This document shows, piece by piece, positions 18,294-25,204 of a stretch of DNA of 64,000 nt. The notes under the pieces were generated by a model that worked only from the letters and a program-made list of their open reading frames with translations, made no database searches and was not told the DNA's origin. A program made the position numbers and the translations under genes. The number at the start of each line of letters is the position of its first letter. The first letter of the stretch is position 1. The DNA is from Streptomyces chromofuscus (GTDB lineage: Bacteria > Actinomycetota > Actinomycetes > Streptomycetales > Streptomycetaceae). Location: NCBI RefSeq assembly GCF_015160875.1, contig NZ_CP063374.1, positions 3,847,501-3,911,500 on the forward strand, in the 5' to 3' direction.

Positions 18294-18515
18294 GGCCTCG
18301 CGCGGGATTCGGCGCGTGCGCACGGAGCCGCCTCTTGTGACGGCTGGGACGACCGCGCTGCGTTATCGGACGTTAATAGAACCAGGGCCTGATTTCCAAG
18401 CCGTTCCACTTGATCATTAAGGTTTTCCGCCAGGACGTACGGGCCATCAACGACGAAAATCGGGCGAGTTGACCTCCGGTCAGGACCGTACCCATTTCTG
18501 ACTGCATGTCAGTTG

Positions 18516-19763
18516 TCATGCGGAGGGCGTTTGTTCCATCACCCCTGGTGACGGTCGCCGGACGGCGAGCAGAGCCATGTCGTCGGTGGTGCCGCCCTCG
18601 CTGTGCCGGCGAACGTCTTCGGCCACCGCGCAGAGCAGTTCGGCGGGCCCGCCGAAGGTCCGGCCGGCCAGCCGGGCCGCCGGGTCGTAGAAGACGCCCC
18701 GGGCGTCCCGCGCCTCGGACAAGCCGTCCGTGTACAGCAGCAGCGTCGCGCCGCCCGGGAAGCGGGACTCCTCCGCGCGGTCCGGCCAGGAGGCCAGCTC
18801 ACCCATGCCGAGCGGCAGCGCCGCCTGCCGGGCGGGCAGCGGGCGCACCGTGCCGTCGGCGTAGAGCATCAGCGGCGGCGGATGGCCGCGGTTGAGGATG
18901 CGGACGACACCGTCCTCGTGCGGGATCTCGGCGAGTACGGCGGTGGTGAACCCCTCGAAGGCGTCGATCGCGTCCCGTCGCGTGCCCTCGCGCGTCAGCG
19001 CCCGCTCCAGCCGCCGCGCCACCGCCTCCAGCGTCGCCTCGTGCTCGGCGGCCTCCCGGAACGCCCCGACGACCACGGCGACCGCCGCCACCGCCCCCAT
19101 GCCCTTGCCGCGCACGTCCCCCACCACGAGCCGTACGCCGTACCGGCTGTCCTGCACCGCGTACAGATCGCCGCCGATGAAGGCATCCGCCTGCGCGGCC
19201 TCGTAGCGCGCGGCGACCTCGAAGCCGCCGATCCGCTCCATCGGCTCCGGCAGTACCGCCAGCTGGGCGGCCTCGGCGATCTCCCAGGCCGAATGGAGAC
19301 GGGCGTGGCTGCGCCGGACGAGCCCGTTGATCAGCAGGGCGAGGGCGGCGACCGTCACCACGGTGACCTGCTCGGTGAGCGCCTCGACCTGGAGGAGGTC
19401 GCCGTACCGGATGTCCACCGCCATGCCCACGGCGACGGCGGCGACGCCGATGAGAAGCGTGGCCCGGCGGGAAAGAAGCGGTGCGGCGATCAGCGGGGCG
19501 GCGGTGAACAGCGGGGCGGCGCTGAAACCGCGGGGGGTGAGGTAGTCGTAGCAGCCGCCGATGACGACGAGCAGGGCGGGGAGGGCGCGGACGAAGGTGC
19601 GGGCGAAGAAGACCGGCCGTTCCTCGGTGGGCGGCTCGGGCGGCTCGGGGCGCGCGAGCGCGGGGGAGTCACGGGGGCGACCCGAGCCGGGAGCCCCGCC
19701 CTCGGGGAGCCCGCCGCCGGCTCCGGGGTACGGCCGCTCTCCTTCTGCCTCCGCAGGCCGCAC
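18516..19763 (-). CDS. membrane-anchored PP2C (SpoIIE) phosphatase
   Basis: A 415-residue phosphatase. A Pro/Gly-rich cytoplasmic N-terminus precedes about four hydrophobic helices (residues 50-150, e.g. ALPALLVVIGGCYDYL and VTVVTVAALALLINGLV). The PP2C/SpoIIE domain follows: FIGGDLYAVQD, VVGDVRGKGMGAVAAV, ILNRGHPPPLML, LLLYTDGLSEARD and GTTDDMALLAV, retaining the metal-binding aspartates. It is typical of Streptomyces partner-switching phosphatases that act on an anti-anti-sigma factor; none is adjacent. GTG at 19763 follows GGGAGAGGACA. Confidence 0.92.
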   Translation of the reverse strand: MRPAEAEGERPYPGAGGGLPEGGAPGSGRPRDSPALARPEPPEPPTEERPVFFARTFVRALPALLVVIGGCYDYLTPRGFSAAPLFTAAPLIAAPLLSRRATLLIGVAAVAVGMAVDIRYGDLLQVEALTEQVTVVTVAALALLINGLVRRSHARLHSAWEIAEAAQLAVLPEPMERIGGFEVAARYEAAQADAFIGGDLYAVQDSRYGVRLVVGDVRGKGMGAVAAVAVVVGAFREAAEHEATLEAVARRLERALTREGTRRDAIDAFEGFTTAVLAEIPHEDGVVRILNRGHPPPLMLYADGTVRPLPARQAALPLGMGELASWPDRAEESRFPGGATLLLYTDGLSEARDARGVFYDPAARLAGRTFGGPAELLCAVAEDVRRHSEGGTTDDMALLAVRRPSPGVMEQTPSA

Positions 19764-19893
19764 TGTCCTCTCCCACCACGACGGTCACCGCACCTGTCCA
19801 GCGTTCCCGCAGTGGGCGCGCGGGACCAGCCCGGATGGGCCGACCGGATGAGGGGAGAGAGTGAGAGGAGAGGGCGAGGACCGGAAACGACTC

Positions 19894-19926
19894 GGGGCCG
19901 GAACCCATGATCTGGATTCCGGCCCC
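19894..19926 (-). terminator. hairpin downstream of tRNA-fMet
   Basis: GGGGCCGGAA (19894-19903) and TTCCGGCCCC (19917-19926) form a 10-bp stem just after the 3' end of the leftward tRNA gene. There is no strong U tract. Confidence 0.6.
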
Positions 19927-19936
19927 GGGCCTTCAG

Positions 19937-20010
19937 TAGCGGGGACAGGATTTGAACCTGCGACCTCTGGGTTATGAGCCCAGCGAGCTACCGAGCTGCT
20001 CCACCCCGCG
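19937..20010 (-). tRNA. tRNA-fMet (CAT), initiator
   Basis: A 74-base cloverleaf on the minus strand. The acceptor arm begins CGCGGGG and ends CCCCGCTA, so position 1 is unpaired with 72. The anticodon stem has three G-C pairs (GGG-CTCATAA-CCC). Both are initiator hallmarks. CCA is not encoded. Confidence 0.95.
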
Positions 20011-20299
20011 TCGGTATGACACCAGTGTACGGCATGCGCGGGGCCCGACGCGCCACGGTTTCCCCCGACCCCCGCTGAGCAGGCGGTTTCCGGCCGGACG
20101 CCGGCTACGGGGGCCGGGTACGGGGGCCGGGGACCACCCGATTGACGGGTAGCCGGCCACCCGTTCTCGCGCGTTCATCCCAGCTGGGGGCGGCCGAGGG
20201 CGCGGGCCGTCGCGCGTCCGCGGACCCCACCAGCGCAGGAACGCGAGCGGTGGCCCCGTTGGTGCCGCACCGACCGCAGACCGAACAGGAGACCACCGT
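20011..20299. other. intergenic region before ACP gene
   Basis: A 289-bp gap between divergent units with no supported gene. It must carry the promoter of the acyl carrier protein/ketosynthase pair; no consensus promoter stands out. Confidence 0.4.
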
Positions 20300-20560
20300 A
20301 TGACCCAGGCCACGGAACGGACCGAGTTGCCCGAGCGGCTGGTCGAGCTGATCACCCACCACTTGGAAGTGCGGGTGGACCGGGACCGGCTGACGCCCGA
20401 CGTGACCTTCGCGAGCATCGGCATGGACTCGCTGTCCCTGATGGAGCTGGTCGTGGCCGCCGAGGAGGAGTTCGGCATCGTGCTGCCCGACGAGGCGCTG
20501 GACCTCTCCCCCGCCTCCACCCTCGGTGACGCCGCCCGGGCCTTCCGCGATGCGGCCTGA
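20300..20560 (+). CDS. acyl carrier protein
   Basis: An 86-residue acidic carrier protein of standard ACP length. The phosphopantetheine attachment motif is GMDSLSLMEL, with Ser at about residue 44, followed by the recognition helix VVAAEEEFGIVLPDE. The start has AGGAG eight bases upstream. The ketosynthase gene begins inside its last codons (11-bp overlap), implying translational coupling and a dedicated partnership. No acyltransferase, ketoreductase or thioesterase is adjacent, so the product is unknown. Confidence 0.93.
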   Translation: MTQATERTELPERLVELITHHLEVRVDRDRLTPDVTFASIGMDSLSLMELVVAAEEEFGIVLPDEALDLSPASTLGDAARAFRDAA

Positions 20561-21773
20561 CGTCGCGGTCACCGGGCTCGGCCTGGTGACACCCGCCGGG
20601 CTGACCGCCGGGGACAACTGGTCGGCCCTGTGCCGGGGCCGCTCGCTGGCCGCCCCGGATCCCGAACTCGCCGGCCTGCCTGTCGACTTCTCGTGCCAGG
20701 TGACCGGGCTGGACGCCGAACGGGAGCTCGGACGTCCGCTCGCCCGGCGCATGGACGGCTTCCTGCGGTTCGCCCTGGTCGCCGCCCGGCGGGCGGTCGC
20801 CGACGCCGGGCTCGATCCGCTGACCTGGCGGGGCGAGCGGGTGGGGGTCGTCCTCGGGGTCGGCTCGAACAGCCTGAGCACGTACGTCACCGAGTTCGGC
20901 CACCTCAGCGCGGGGCGCCCGGAGCGGGTGTCGCCGCTCGCGCTGCCGCGCAGCGTGCCGAGCATGGCCGCCGGGGAGGTGTCCATCGACCTGGGGGCGC
21001 GCGGCCCCAGCTTCACCACGTCCAGCGCCTGCGCCTCGGGGGCGACCGCGATCGGGGTCGCGCGGGATCTGGTGCGGTCGGGAGCGTGCGACATCGTGCT
21101 GGCGGGGGGCGCCGAGTCGGCCCGGTCCCGGATGACGGCCACCTGTTTCACGCGCATGCGCGCGCTGTCCCGCCGCCGCGAGCGGCCCGACCTCGCCAGC
21201 CGGCCGTTCGACGCGGCGCGGGACGGGTTCGTGCTCGGGGAGGGCGCGGGGGTCCTGGTGCTCGAGCGGCCCTCCGCCGCCCGGGCCCGCGGGGCGTCCG
21301 TCCTCGCCCTGCTGCGCGGATACGGCGCGACCGCCGACGCCCACCACCCCGTCGCCCCGCACCCCGAGGGCGCGGGTGCCGTCCTCGCCCTCGGGGCCGC
21401 CCTCACGGACGCGGGCTGCGCGGCGCGGGACGTCGGCCACGTGAACGCGCACGGCACCTCGACGCCGTTGAACGACGCGGCCGAGGCGACGGCCCTGCGG
21501 CGGGTCTTCGGGGACGGGGGGCCACCGGTCACCGCGTCCAAGGGCGTGATCGGGCACGCGCTCGGGGCGGCCGGCGCCATCCAGGCGGCGTACACGGTGC
21601 TCGCCCTGCGCCACGGGAGTGTGCCGCCGGTGGCGAACTTCGATGGGCAGGACGGCGACCACAAGCTCGACGTCGTGGCCGGGCGCCCGCGGCCGGTGGA
21701 CGCGGGCCTGGGCATCAGCTGCTCGTTCGGGTTCGGCGGGCAGAACGCCGTGCTGCTGTTCGAGGCGGCTTAG
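20550..21773 (+). CDS. beta-ketoacyl-ACP synthase (KAS II/FabF type)
   Basis: A 407-residue condensing enzyme. The N-terminal signature VAVTGLGLVTPAG is followed by the active-site cysteine in SSACASG (about residue 160) and histidines in VNAHGTSTPLND and KGVIGHALGAAG. The Cys-His-His triad for decarboxylative condensation is therefore intact. ATG at 20550 overlaps the ACP gene. With the ACP it forms a two-gene module resembling fatty-acid or polyketide extension, but lacks the usual partners. The pair could extend a primer supplied by the housekeeping synthase (inference). It is followed directly by tandem repeats. Confidence 0.93.
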   Translation: MRPDVAVTGLGLVTPAGLTAGDNWSALCRGRSLAAPDPELAGLPVDFSCQVTGLDAERELGRPLARRMDGFLRFALVAARRAVADAGLDPLTWRGERVGVVLGVGSNSLSTYVTEFGHLSAGRPERVSPLALPRSVPSMAAGEVSIDLGARGPSFTTSSACASGATAIGVARDLVRSGACDIVLAGGAESARSRMTATCFTRMRALSRRRERPDLASRPFDAARDGFVLGEGAGVLVLERPSAARARGASVLALLRGYGATADAHHPVAPHPEGAGAVLALGAALTDAGCAARDVGHVNAHGTSTPLNDAAEATALRRVFGDGGPPVTASKGVIGHALGAAGAIQAAYTVLALRHGSVPPVANFDGQDGDHKLDVVAGRPRPVDAGLGISCSFGFGGQNAVLLFEAA

Positions 21774-22410
21774 CGGGGCGCGGGCGCCGGTGCGGGCGAG
21801 GCGGGGCGCTGGTGCCGGCACAGGAGCGCCGGCGCCGGTGCCCCCTCCACGGGGCGCGGGTGCCGCGCCGGACTCGGCGGGACGCCGGTGCGGGAGCCGT
21901 ACCGACCCCACCCGCGCTGGTGCCGGCACAGGAGCGCCGACGCCGCAGCCCCCTCCACGGGGCGCAGGCGGCGCGCCGGACTCGGCGGGACGCCGGTGCG
22001 GGAGCCATACCGACCCCACCCCGCGCCGGCGCCGGCACAGGAGCGCCGGAGCCCCCCTCCGCGGGGCGCAGGCGGCGCGCCGGACACGGCGGGACGCCGG
22101 TGCGGGAGCCATACCGACCCCACCCCGCGCCGGCGCCGGCACAGGAGCGCCGGAGCCCCCCTCCGCGGGGCGCAGGCGGCGCGCCGGACACGGCGGGACG
22201 CCGGTGCGGGAGCCATACCGACCCCACCCGCGCTGGTGCCGGCACAGGAGCGCCGGAGCCCCCCTCCGCGGGGCGCGGGTGGCGCGCCGGACTCGGCGGG
22301 ACGCCGGTGCGGGAGCCATACCGACCCCAGCCGCCGCCCCGTCCTCCCCGCACCGCATCGCCCCGCACCGCATCCACTGCCCGCACCGCAGGGCACCCCA
22401 CCCCGCCGGC
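21774..22410. other. non-coding gap carrying tandem repeats
   Basis: A 637-bp interval between the convergent ketosynthase and ribD-like genes. Most of it is five tandem repeats (listed separately), followed by a C-rich stretch with short CCGCACCGCAT-type repeats (about 22345-22390). Confidence 0.7.
21811..22332. repeat. five tandem repeats of 103-109 bp
   Basis: Units begin with GGTGCCGGCACAGGAGCGCC or GGCGCCGGCACAGGAGCGCC at 21811, 21919, 22028, 22132 and 22235. Their lengths are 108, 109, 104, 103 and about 98 bp (last one partial). Each carries CCCCTCC(A/G)CGGGG and a second hairpin-capable segment, GGTGCGGGAGCC...CCCCACC. Units 3 and 4 are virtually identical. Unit lengths are not multiples of three, so every reading frame is shifted between units; this argues against a repetitive protein. 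Confidence 0.9.
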
Positions 22411-23541
22411 TCACCCCACCAGGTGACGATTGGGCTCCTTGGCCGCGGCCTCGTACTCCGGCACCACCACCACCGTCACCCCGGCCCCCGCCAGCAGTCC
22501 GCTCCCGTCGGCCCCCCGCACGAACGTGTCCGGCTCGCGCCAGGCCGTCACCACCCGCCCGACCCCGGCGTCGAGGATCAGCCGGGCGCAGGGGCGGGGC
22601 CGGGAGGCGCGGTGGGTGCACGGCTCCAGGCTGGTGTAGACCGTGGCGCCGGGGAGCCGTGGCTCCGCCGCGTCGATCTTCGCGAGCGCCGCCTCCTCCG
22701 CGTGGACGACCGGGTCGCCGCCCTCCCGGGAGTGGCCCCGGGCGAGTTCCGTGCCGTCCTCGGCCACGACCACCGCGCCCACGCTGAACGCCGTCCTCGA
22801 CGGCGGGCACAGCGCGGCCAGCTCGCAGGCGAGGGCGAGCCAGCGGCCGTCGGCGGCCGAGGGGAGGGCGCCGGTGCCCGGGGCGGTGGGCTCGTAGCGC
22901 ATGAGGACGACGTCCTCGACGGGCCGGGTCTCGACCAGGCGCAGACGTCCGGACTGGTAGCGGCCGGGGCCGAAGAGCCGGGGAGCGGACGGGTCGCCGA
23001 CGAAGAGGGGGGCGAGGACGAGCTGGAGTTCGTCGGCGAGGCCCTCCAGGAGGAGCTGGGTGTGGACCGTGCCGCCGCCCTCGACCATCAGGCGGCGGAC
23101 GCCGCGTACGTCGTGCAGGTACGCCAGGACCGCCCGCCAGTCGAGGGTGTCGCCGAGGGCGACCACGTCCGCCGCGACGGGCGCCTCCACCAGGCGCCGG
23201 GCGCCCCGCGTCGTCGTGCACACGAGCTTCTCGCCGCCCGTGTGCCAGAAGTTGGCGGCCGGGTCGAGGTCGCCGGAGCCGCTCACCGTGACCTTCAGGG
23301 GATACTCCGGTTTTCCGGCCGCCGTCCGGGCCGCCCGCCGCTCGGGGGAGTTGACCAGCAGCCGGGGGTTGTCGGCGCGGATGGTGCCGGCGCCGACGAG
23401 GATCGCGTCGGACGACGCCCGTACCTCGTCGACCCGGTCGAAGTCGGCCGGGCCGGACAGGAGCAGACGGTCGGGGCCGGTGTCGTCCAGGTAGCCGTCG
23501 AGGGAGACGGCGGCGGACAGCAGGACGTAGGGGTAGGGCAT
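22411..23541 (-). CDS. RibD-like deaminase/reductase with swapped domain order
   Basis: A 376-residue bifunctional pyrimidine enzyme. The N-terminal reductase (RibD_C/DHFR-like, residues 1-210) has LLSAAVSLDGYLDD, DAILVGAGTIRADNPRL and MVEGGGTVHTQLL. The C-terminal zinc deaminase (about 225-376) has HAEEAAL and EPCTHRASRPRPC. Canonical RibD has the deaminase first, so the order here is reversed. It would deaminate and reduce the ring-opened GTP product in riboflavin-type synthesis. It is divergent from marR and close to a GTP cyclohydrolase II gene; all three share an operator-like box. The exact product is not certain. Confidence 0.85.
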   Translation of the reverse strand: MPYPYVLLSAAVSLDGYLDDTGPDRLLLSGPADFDRVDEVRASSDAILVGAGTIRADNPRLLVNSPERRAARTAAGKPEYPLKVTVSGSGDLDPAANFWHTGGEKLVCTTTRGARRLVEAPVAADVVALGDTLDWRAVLAYLHDVRGVRRLMVEGGGTVHTQLLLEGLADELQLVLAPLFVGDPSAPRLFGPGRYQSGRLRLVETRPVEDVVLMRYEPTAPGTGALPSAADGRWLALACELAALCPPSRTAFSVGAVVVAEDGTELARGHSREGGDPVVHAEEAALAKIDAAEPRLPGATVYTSLEPCTHRASRPRPCARLILDAGVGRVVTAWREPDTFVRGADGSGLLAGAGVTVVVVPEYEAAAKEPNRHLVG

Positions 23542-23583
23542 GGACGCACTTCACCTCGGGGGTCGGGGCCGGACCGGCGATTT

Positions 23584-23603
23584 GGTTTAAGTTTGAAGCA
23601 AAA
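23584..23603. promoter_or_regulatory. MarR-box copy 1 (ribD-like/marR divergent promoter)
   Basis: The minus strand reads TTTTGCTTCAAACTTAAACC, closely matching two boxes upstream of the cyclohydrolase gene. It covers the -35 to -10 region of the marR gene, which fits autoregulation. Confidence 0.6.
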
Positions 23604-23604
23604 T

Positions 23605-23610
23605 TACACT
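23605..23610 (+). promoter_or_regulatory. -10 element of marR (leaderless)
   Basis: TACACT ends six bases before the marR ATG and no Shine-Dalgarno sequence is present. Transcription therefore probably starts at or just before the start codon. Confidence 0.5.
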
Positions 23611-23616
23611 GGCGGC

Positions 23617-24129
23617 ATGACGACTCGCTGGCTCACCCCGCAGGAGCAGCGCGCGTGGCGCGCGTACATGGGGGCCACCCTTCTGCTGGAGGACGCGCTC
23701 GACCGGCAGCTCCAGCAGGAGGCCGGCATGGCGCACATGTACTACTCCATCCTCGCCAACCTCTCCGAGGCCCCGGAACGCCGACTACGGATGACCGATC
23801 TCGCGGAGCGGCTGAAGATCACCCGCAGCCGGCTGACCTACGCCGTCACCCGGCTGGAGAAGGACGGGCTGGTGCGGCGCGAGGAGTGCCACTGGGACAA
23901 ACGGGGGAGCGTGGCCGCGCTGACCGACGAGGGGATGGCCACGGTGGAGCGGGTGGCGCCGGGACACGTGGAGACGGTGCGCGCGGCGCTGTTCGACCAT
24001 CTGACGCCGCATCAGGTGAAACAGCTGGAGGAGATCTTCACGGGGATCGCGCAGGCCCTCCAGGGGGACGACGAGGGCGGCGCGGTGGCCGACGTGCCGT
24101 GGCGGCGCCGGTCGTCGCCCTGCTCCTGA
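23617..24129 (+). CDS. MarR-family regulator of riboflavin-type cluster
   Basis: A 170-residue winged-helix MarR protein. The helix-turn-helix is MTDLAERLKITRSRLTYAVTRLEKDGLVRREE, the wing is HWDKRGSVAALTDEG and the dimer helix is LTPHQVKQLEEIF. It lies between the ribD-like and ribA genes, and all their promoters carry a TTGCTTnAA-type box. It is the likely repressor of both. The ligand is unknown, perhaps a flavin, an intermediate or an aromatic toxin. ATG at 23617 is near-leaderless, and the first box overlaps its promoter. Confidence 0.92.
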   Translation: MTTRWLTPQEQRAWRAYMGATLLLEDALDRQLQQEAGMAHMYYSILANLSEAPERRLRMTDLAERLKITRSRLTYAVTRLEKDGLVRREECHWDKRGSVAALTDEGMATVERVAPGHVETVRAALFDHLTPHQVKQLEEIFTGIAQALQGDDEGGAVADVPWRRRSSPCS

Positions 24130-24180
24130 CGACGCGGCGCCCCGGCCTCGCGGGGCCGCCGGGGCCGGACCGCAATTCCG

Positions 24181-24198
24181 TTGCTTGAACTTTAAAGC
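24181..24198. promoter_or_regulatory. MarR-box copy 2 (upstream of GTP cyclohydrolase II gene)
   Basis: TTGCTTGAACTTTAAAGC, followed by AT, contains the inverted repeat TGCTT/AAGCA. It matches copy 1 at most positions. Confidence 0.6.
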
Positions 24199-24222
24199 AT
24201 GCAGTAGGATTTCGATCAGGAG

Positions 24223-24240
24223 CTGCTTCAAAACTGAAAC
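24223..24240. promoter_or_regulatory. MarR-box copy 3 (upstream of GTP cyclohydrolase II gene)
   Basis: CTGCTTCAAAACTGAAAC resembles copies 1 and 2 and lies 19 bp before the start codon. It is the weakest match of the three. Confidence 0.45.
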
Positions 24241-24258
24241 ACTCACCCGGAGACCCGC

Positions 24259-24885
24259 ATGCCCGACTTCCCCGCCGCCACACCGCGCGCCCGCGTCCGG
24301 GTGCCGCTGCGCTTCCACGACGGCTACAGCGTCGACGCCGACCTGGTCACCTTCCACGGTCTGGCCGACGGCCAGGAGCACGTCGCCGTGGTCCTCGGCG
24401 AACCCGGCCCGCGCCCTCTCGTGCGCCTGCACTCCGAATGCCTCACCGGCGACCTCTTCGGCTCCGCCCGCTGCGACTGCGGCCCCCAGCTGCGCGAGGC
24501 GGTCGAGCGCATCGCGGCCCGCGGCGGCGTGCTGCTCTACCTGCGCCAGGAGGGGCGCGGCATCGGCCTCTACAACAAGCTCGACGCGTACGCCCTCCAG
24601 GACGGGGGCCTCGACACGTACGAGGCCAACGCCGCGCTGGGCCTGCCCGAGGACGCCCGCGACTACACGGCGGCGGCGCAGATGCTTCGGGCCCTGTCCA
24701 TCACCGACCTGGACCTGCTGTCCAACAACCCCGACAAGGCCGACCAGCTGAGCGGGCTGGGCATCACCGTCCACGACCGCGTCCCCACCGGCGTCTTCGC
24801 CACCGCCGACAACATCCGCTACCTGCGCGCCAAGGTCCTCCAGACCCGGCACACGCTGCCGCTCGCGGAGCTGAACGCGGGGTGA
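24259..24885 (+). CDS. ribA: GTP cyclohydrolase II
   Basis: A 208-residue stand-alone GTP cyclohydrolase II without a DHBP synthase domain. The zinc ligands are in HSECLTGDLFGSARCDCG, and the catalytic RQEGRGIGL is present. The Tyr of NKLDAYALQ aligns with E. coli Tyr105, which predicts the normal product (2,5-diamino-6-ribosylamino-pyrimidinone phosphate) rather than the formyl product of Met-containing paralogues. The adjacent ribD-like enzyme could use that product. The upstream region has two MarR boxes. It is probably a second, regulated copy next to a housekeeping rib operon elsewhere (inference). Confidence 0.93.
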   Translation: MPDFPAATPRARVRVPLRFHDGYSVDADLVTFHGLADGQEHVAVVLGEPGPRPLVRLHSECLTGDLFGSARCDCGPQLREAVERIAARGGVLLYLRQEGRGIGLYNKLDAYALQDGGLDTYEANAALGLPEDARDYTAAAQMLRALSITDLDLLSNNPDKADQLSGLGITVHDRVPTGVFATADNIRYLRAKVLQTRHTLPLAELNAG

Positions 24886-24958
24886 GCCGGGTGGCCCGGG
24901 CGAGCGGGGCCGCTTTGACACCGTGCGGCGTGCGGCACTTGAGGCGCGAACGCGCGAC

Positions 24959-24992
24959 AGCGCCCCGCCCGGTGGAGACCCGGCGGGGCGCT
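24959..24992. terminator. bidirectional hairpin after ribA
   Basis: AGCGCCCCGCC (24959-24969) pairs perfectly with GGCGGGGCGCT (24982-24992). It lies between the rightward ribA gene and the leftward tRNA-Lys. Confidence 0.7.
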
Positions 24993-25032
24993 GGTGACAG
25001 GTCGAACGGCAGTCCCCTGCTCGCGTGACCGG

Positions 25033-25105
25033 TAGGCCCTGTGGGACTCGAACCCACAACCAATGGATTAAAAGTCCACTGCTCTGCCAATTGAGCTAAG
25101 GGCCC
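25033..25105 (-). tRNA. tRNA-Lys (TTT)
   Basis: A 73-base minus-strand cloverleaf. The acceptor is GGGCCCT/AGGGCCT, the anticodon loop is CTTTTAA and the T arm is GTGGGTTCGAGTCCCAC. CCA is not encoded. Confidence 0.97.
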
Positions 25106-25204
25106 AGGCGATGTTGCCTCCACGAGCATAGCCGGAGGAGGCCGCATCGCCGATTGGGTATCCGCGGGACGGGGCCGTCCGCGGGGCGGAAGGATCCCGA
25201 AGTG

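Noticed and set aside
21811-22332. CRISPR-like array
   Set aside because: There is no repeat/unique-spacer alternation; whole units of about 105 bp are repeated, and no cas genes are in the window.
21774-22400. Repetitive Pro/Arg-rich protein encoded by the tandem repeats
   Set aside because: Long open frames exist on both strands, but the unit lengths shift the frame between units and there are no ribosome-binding sites or signals.
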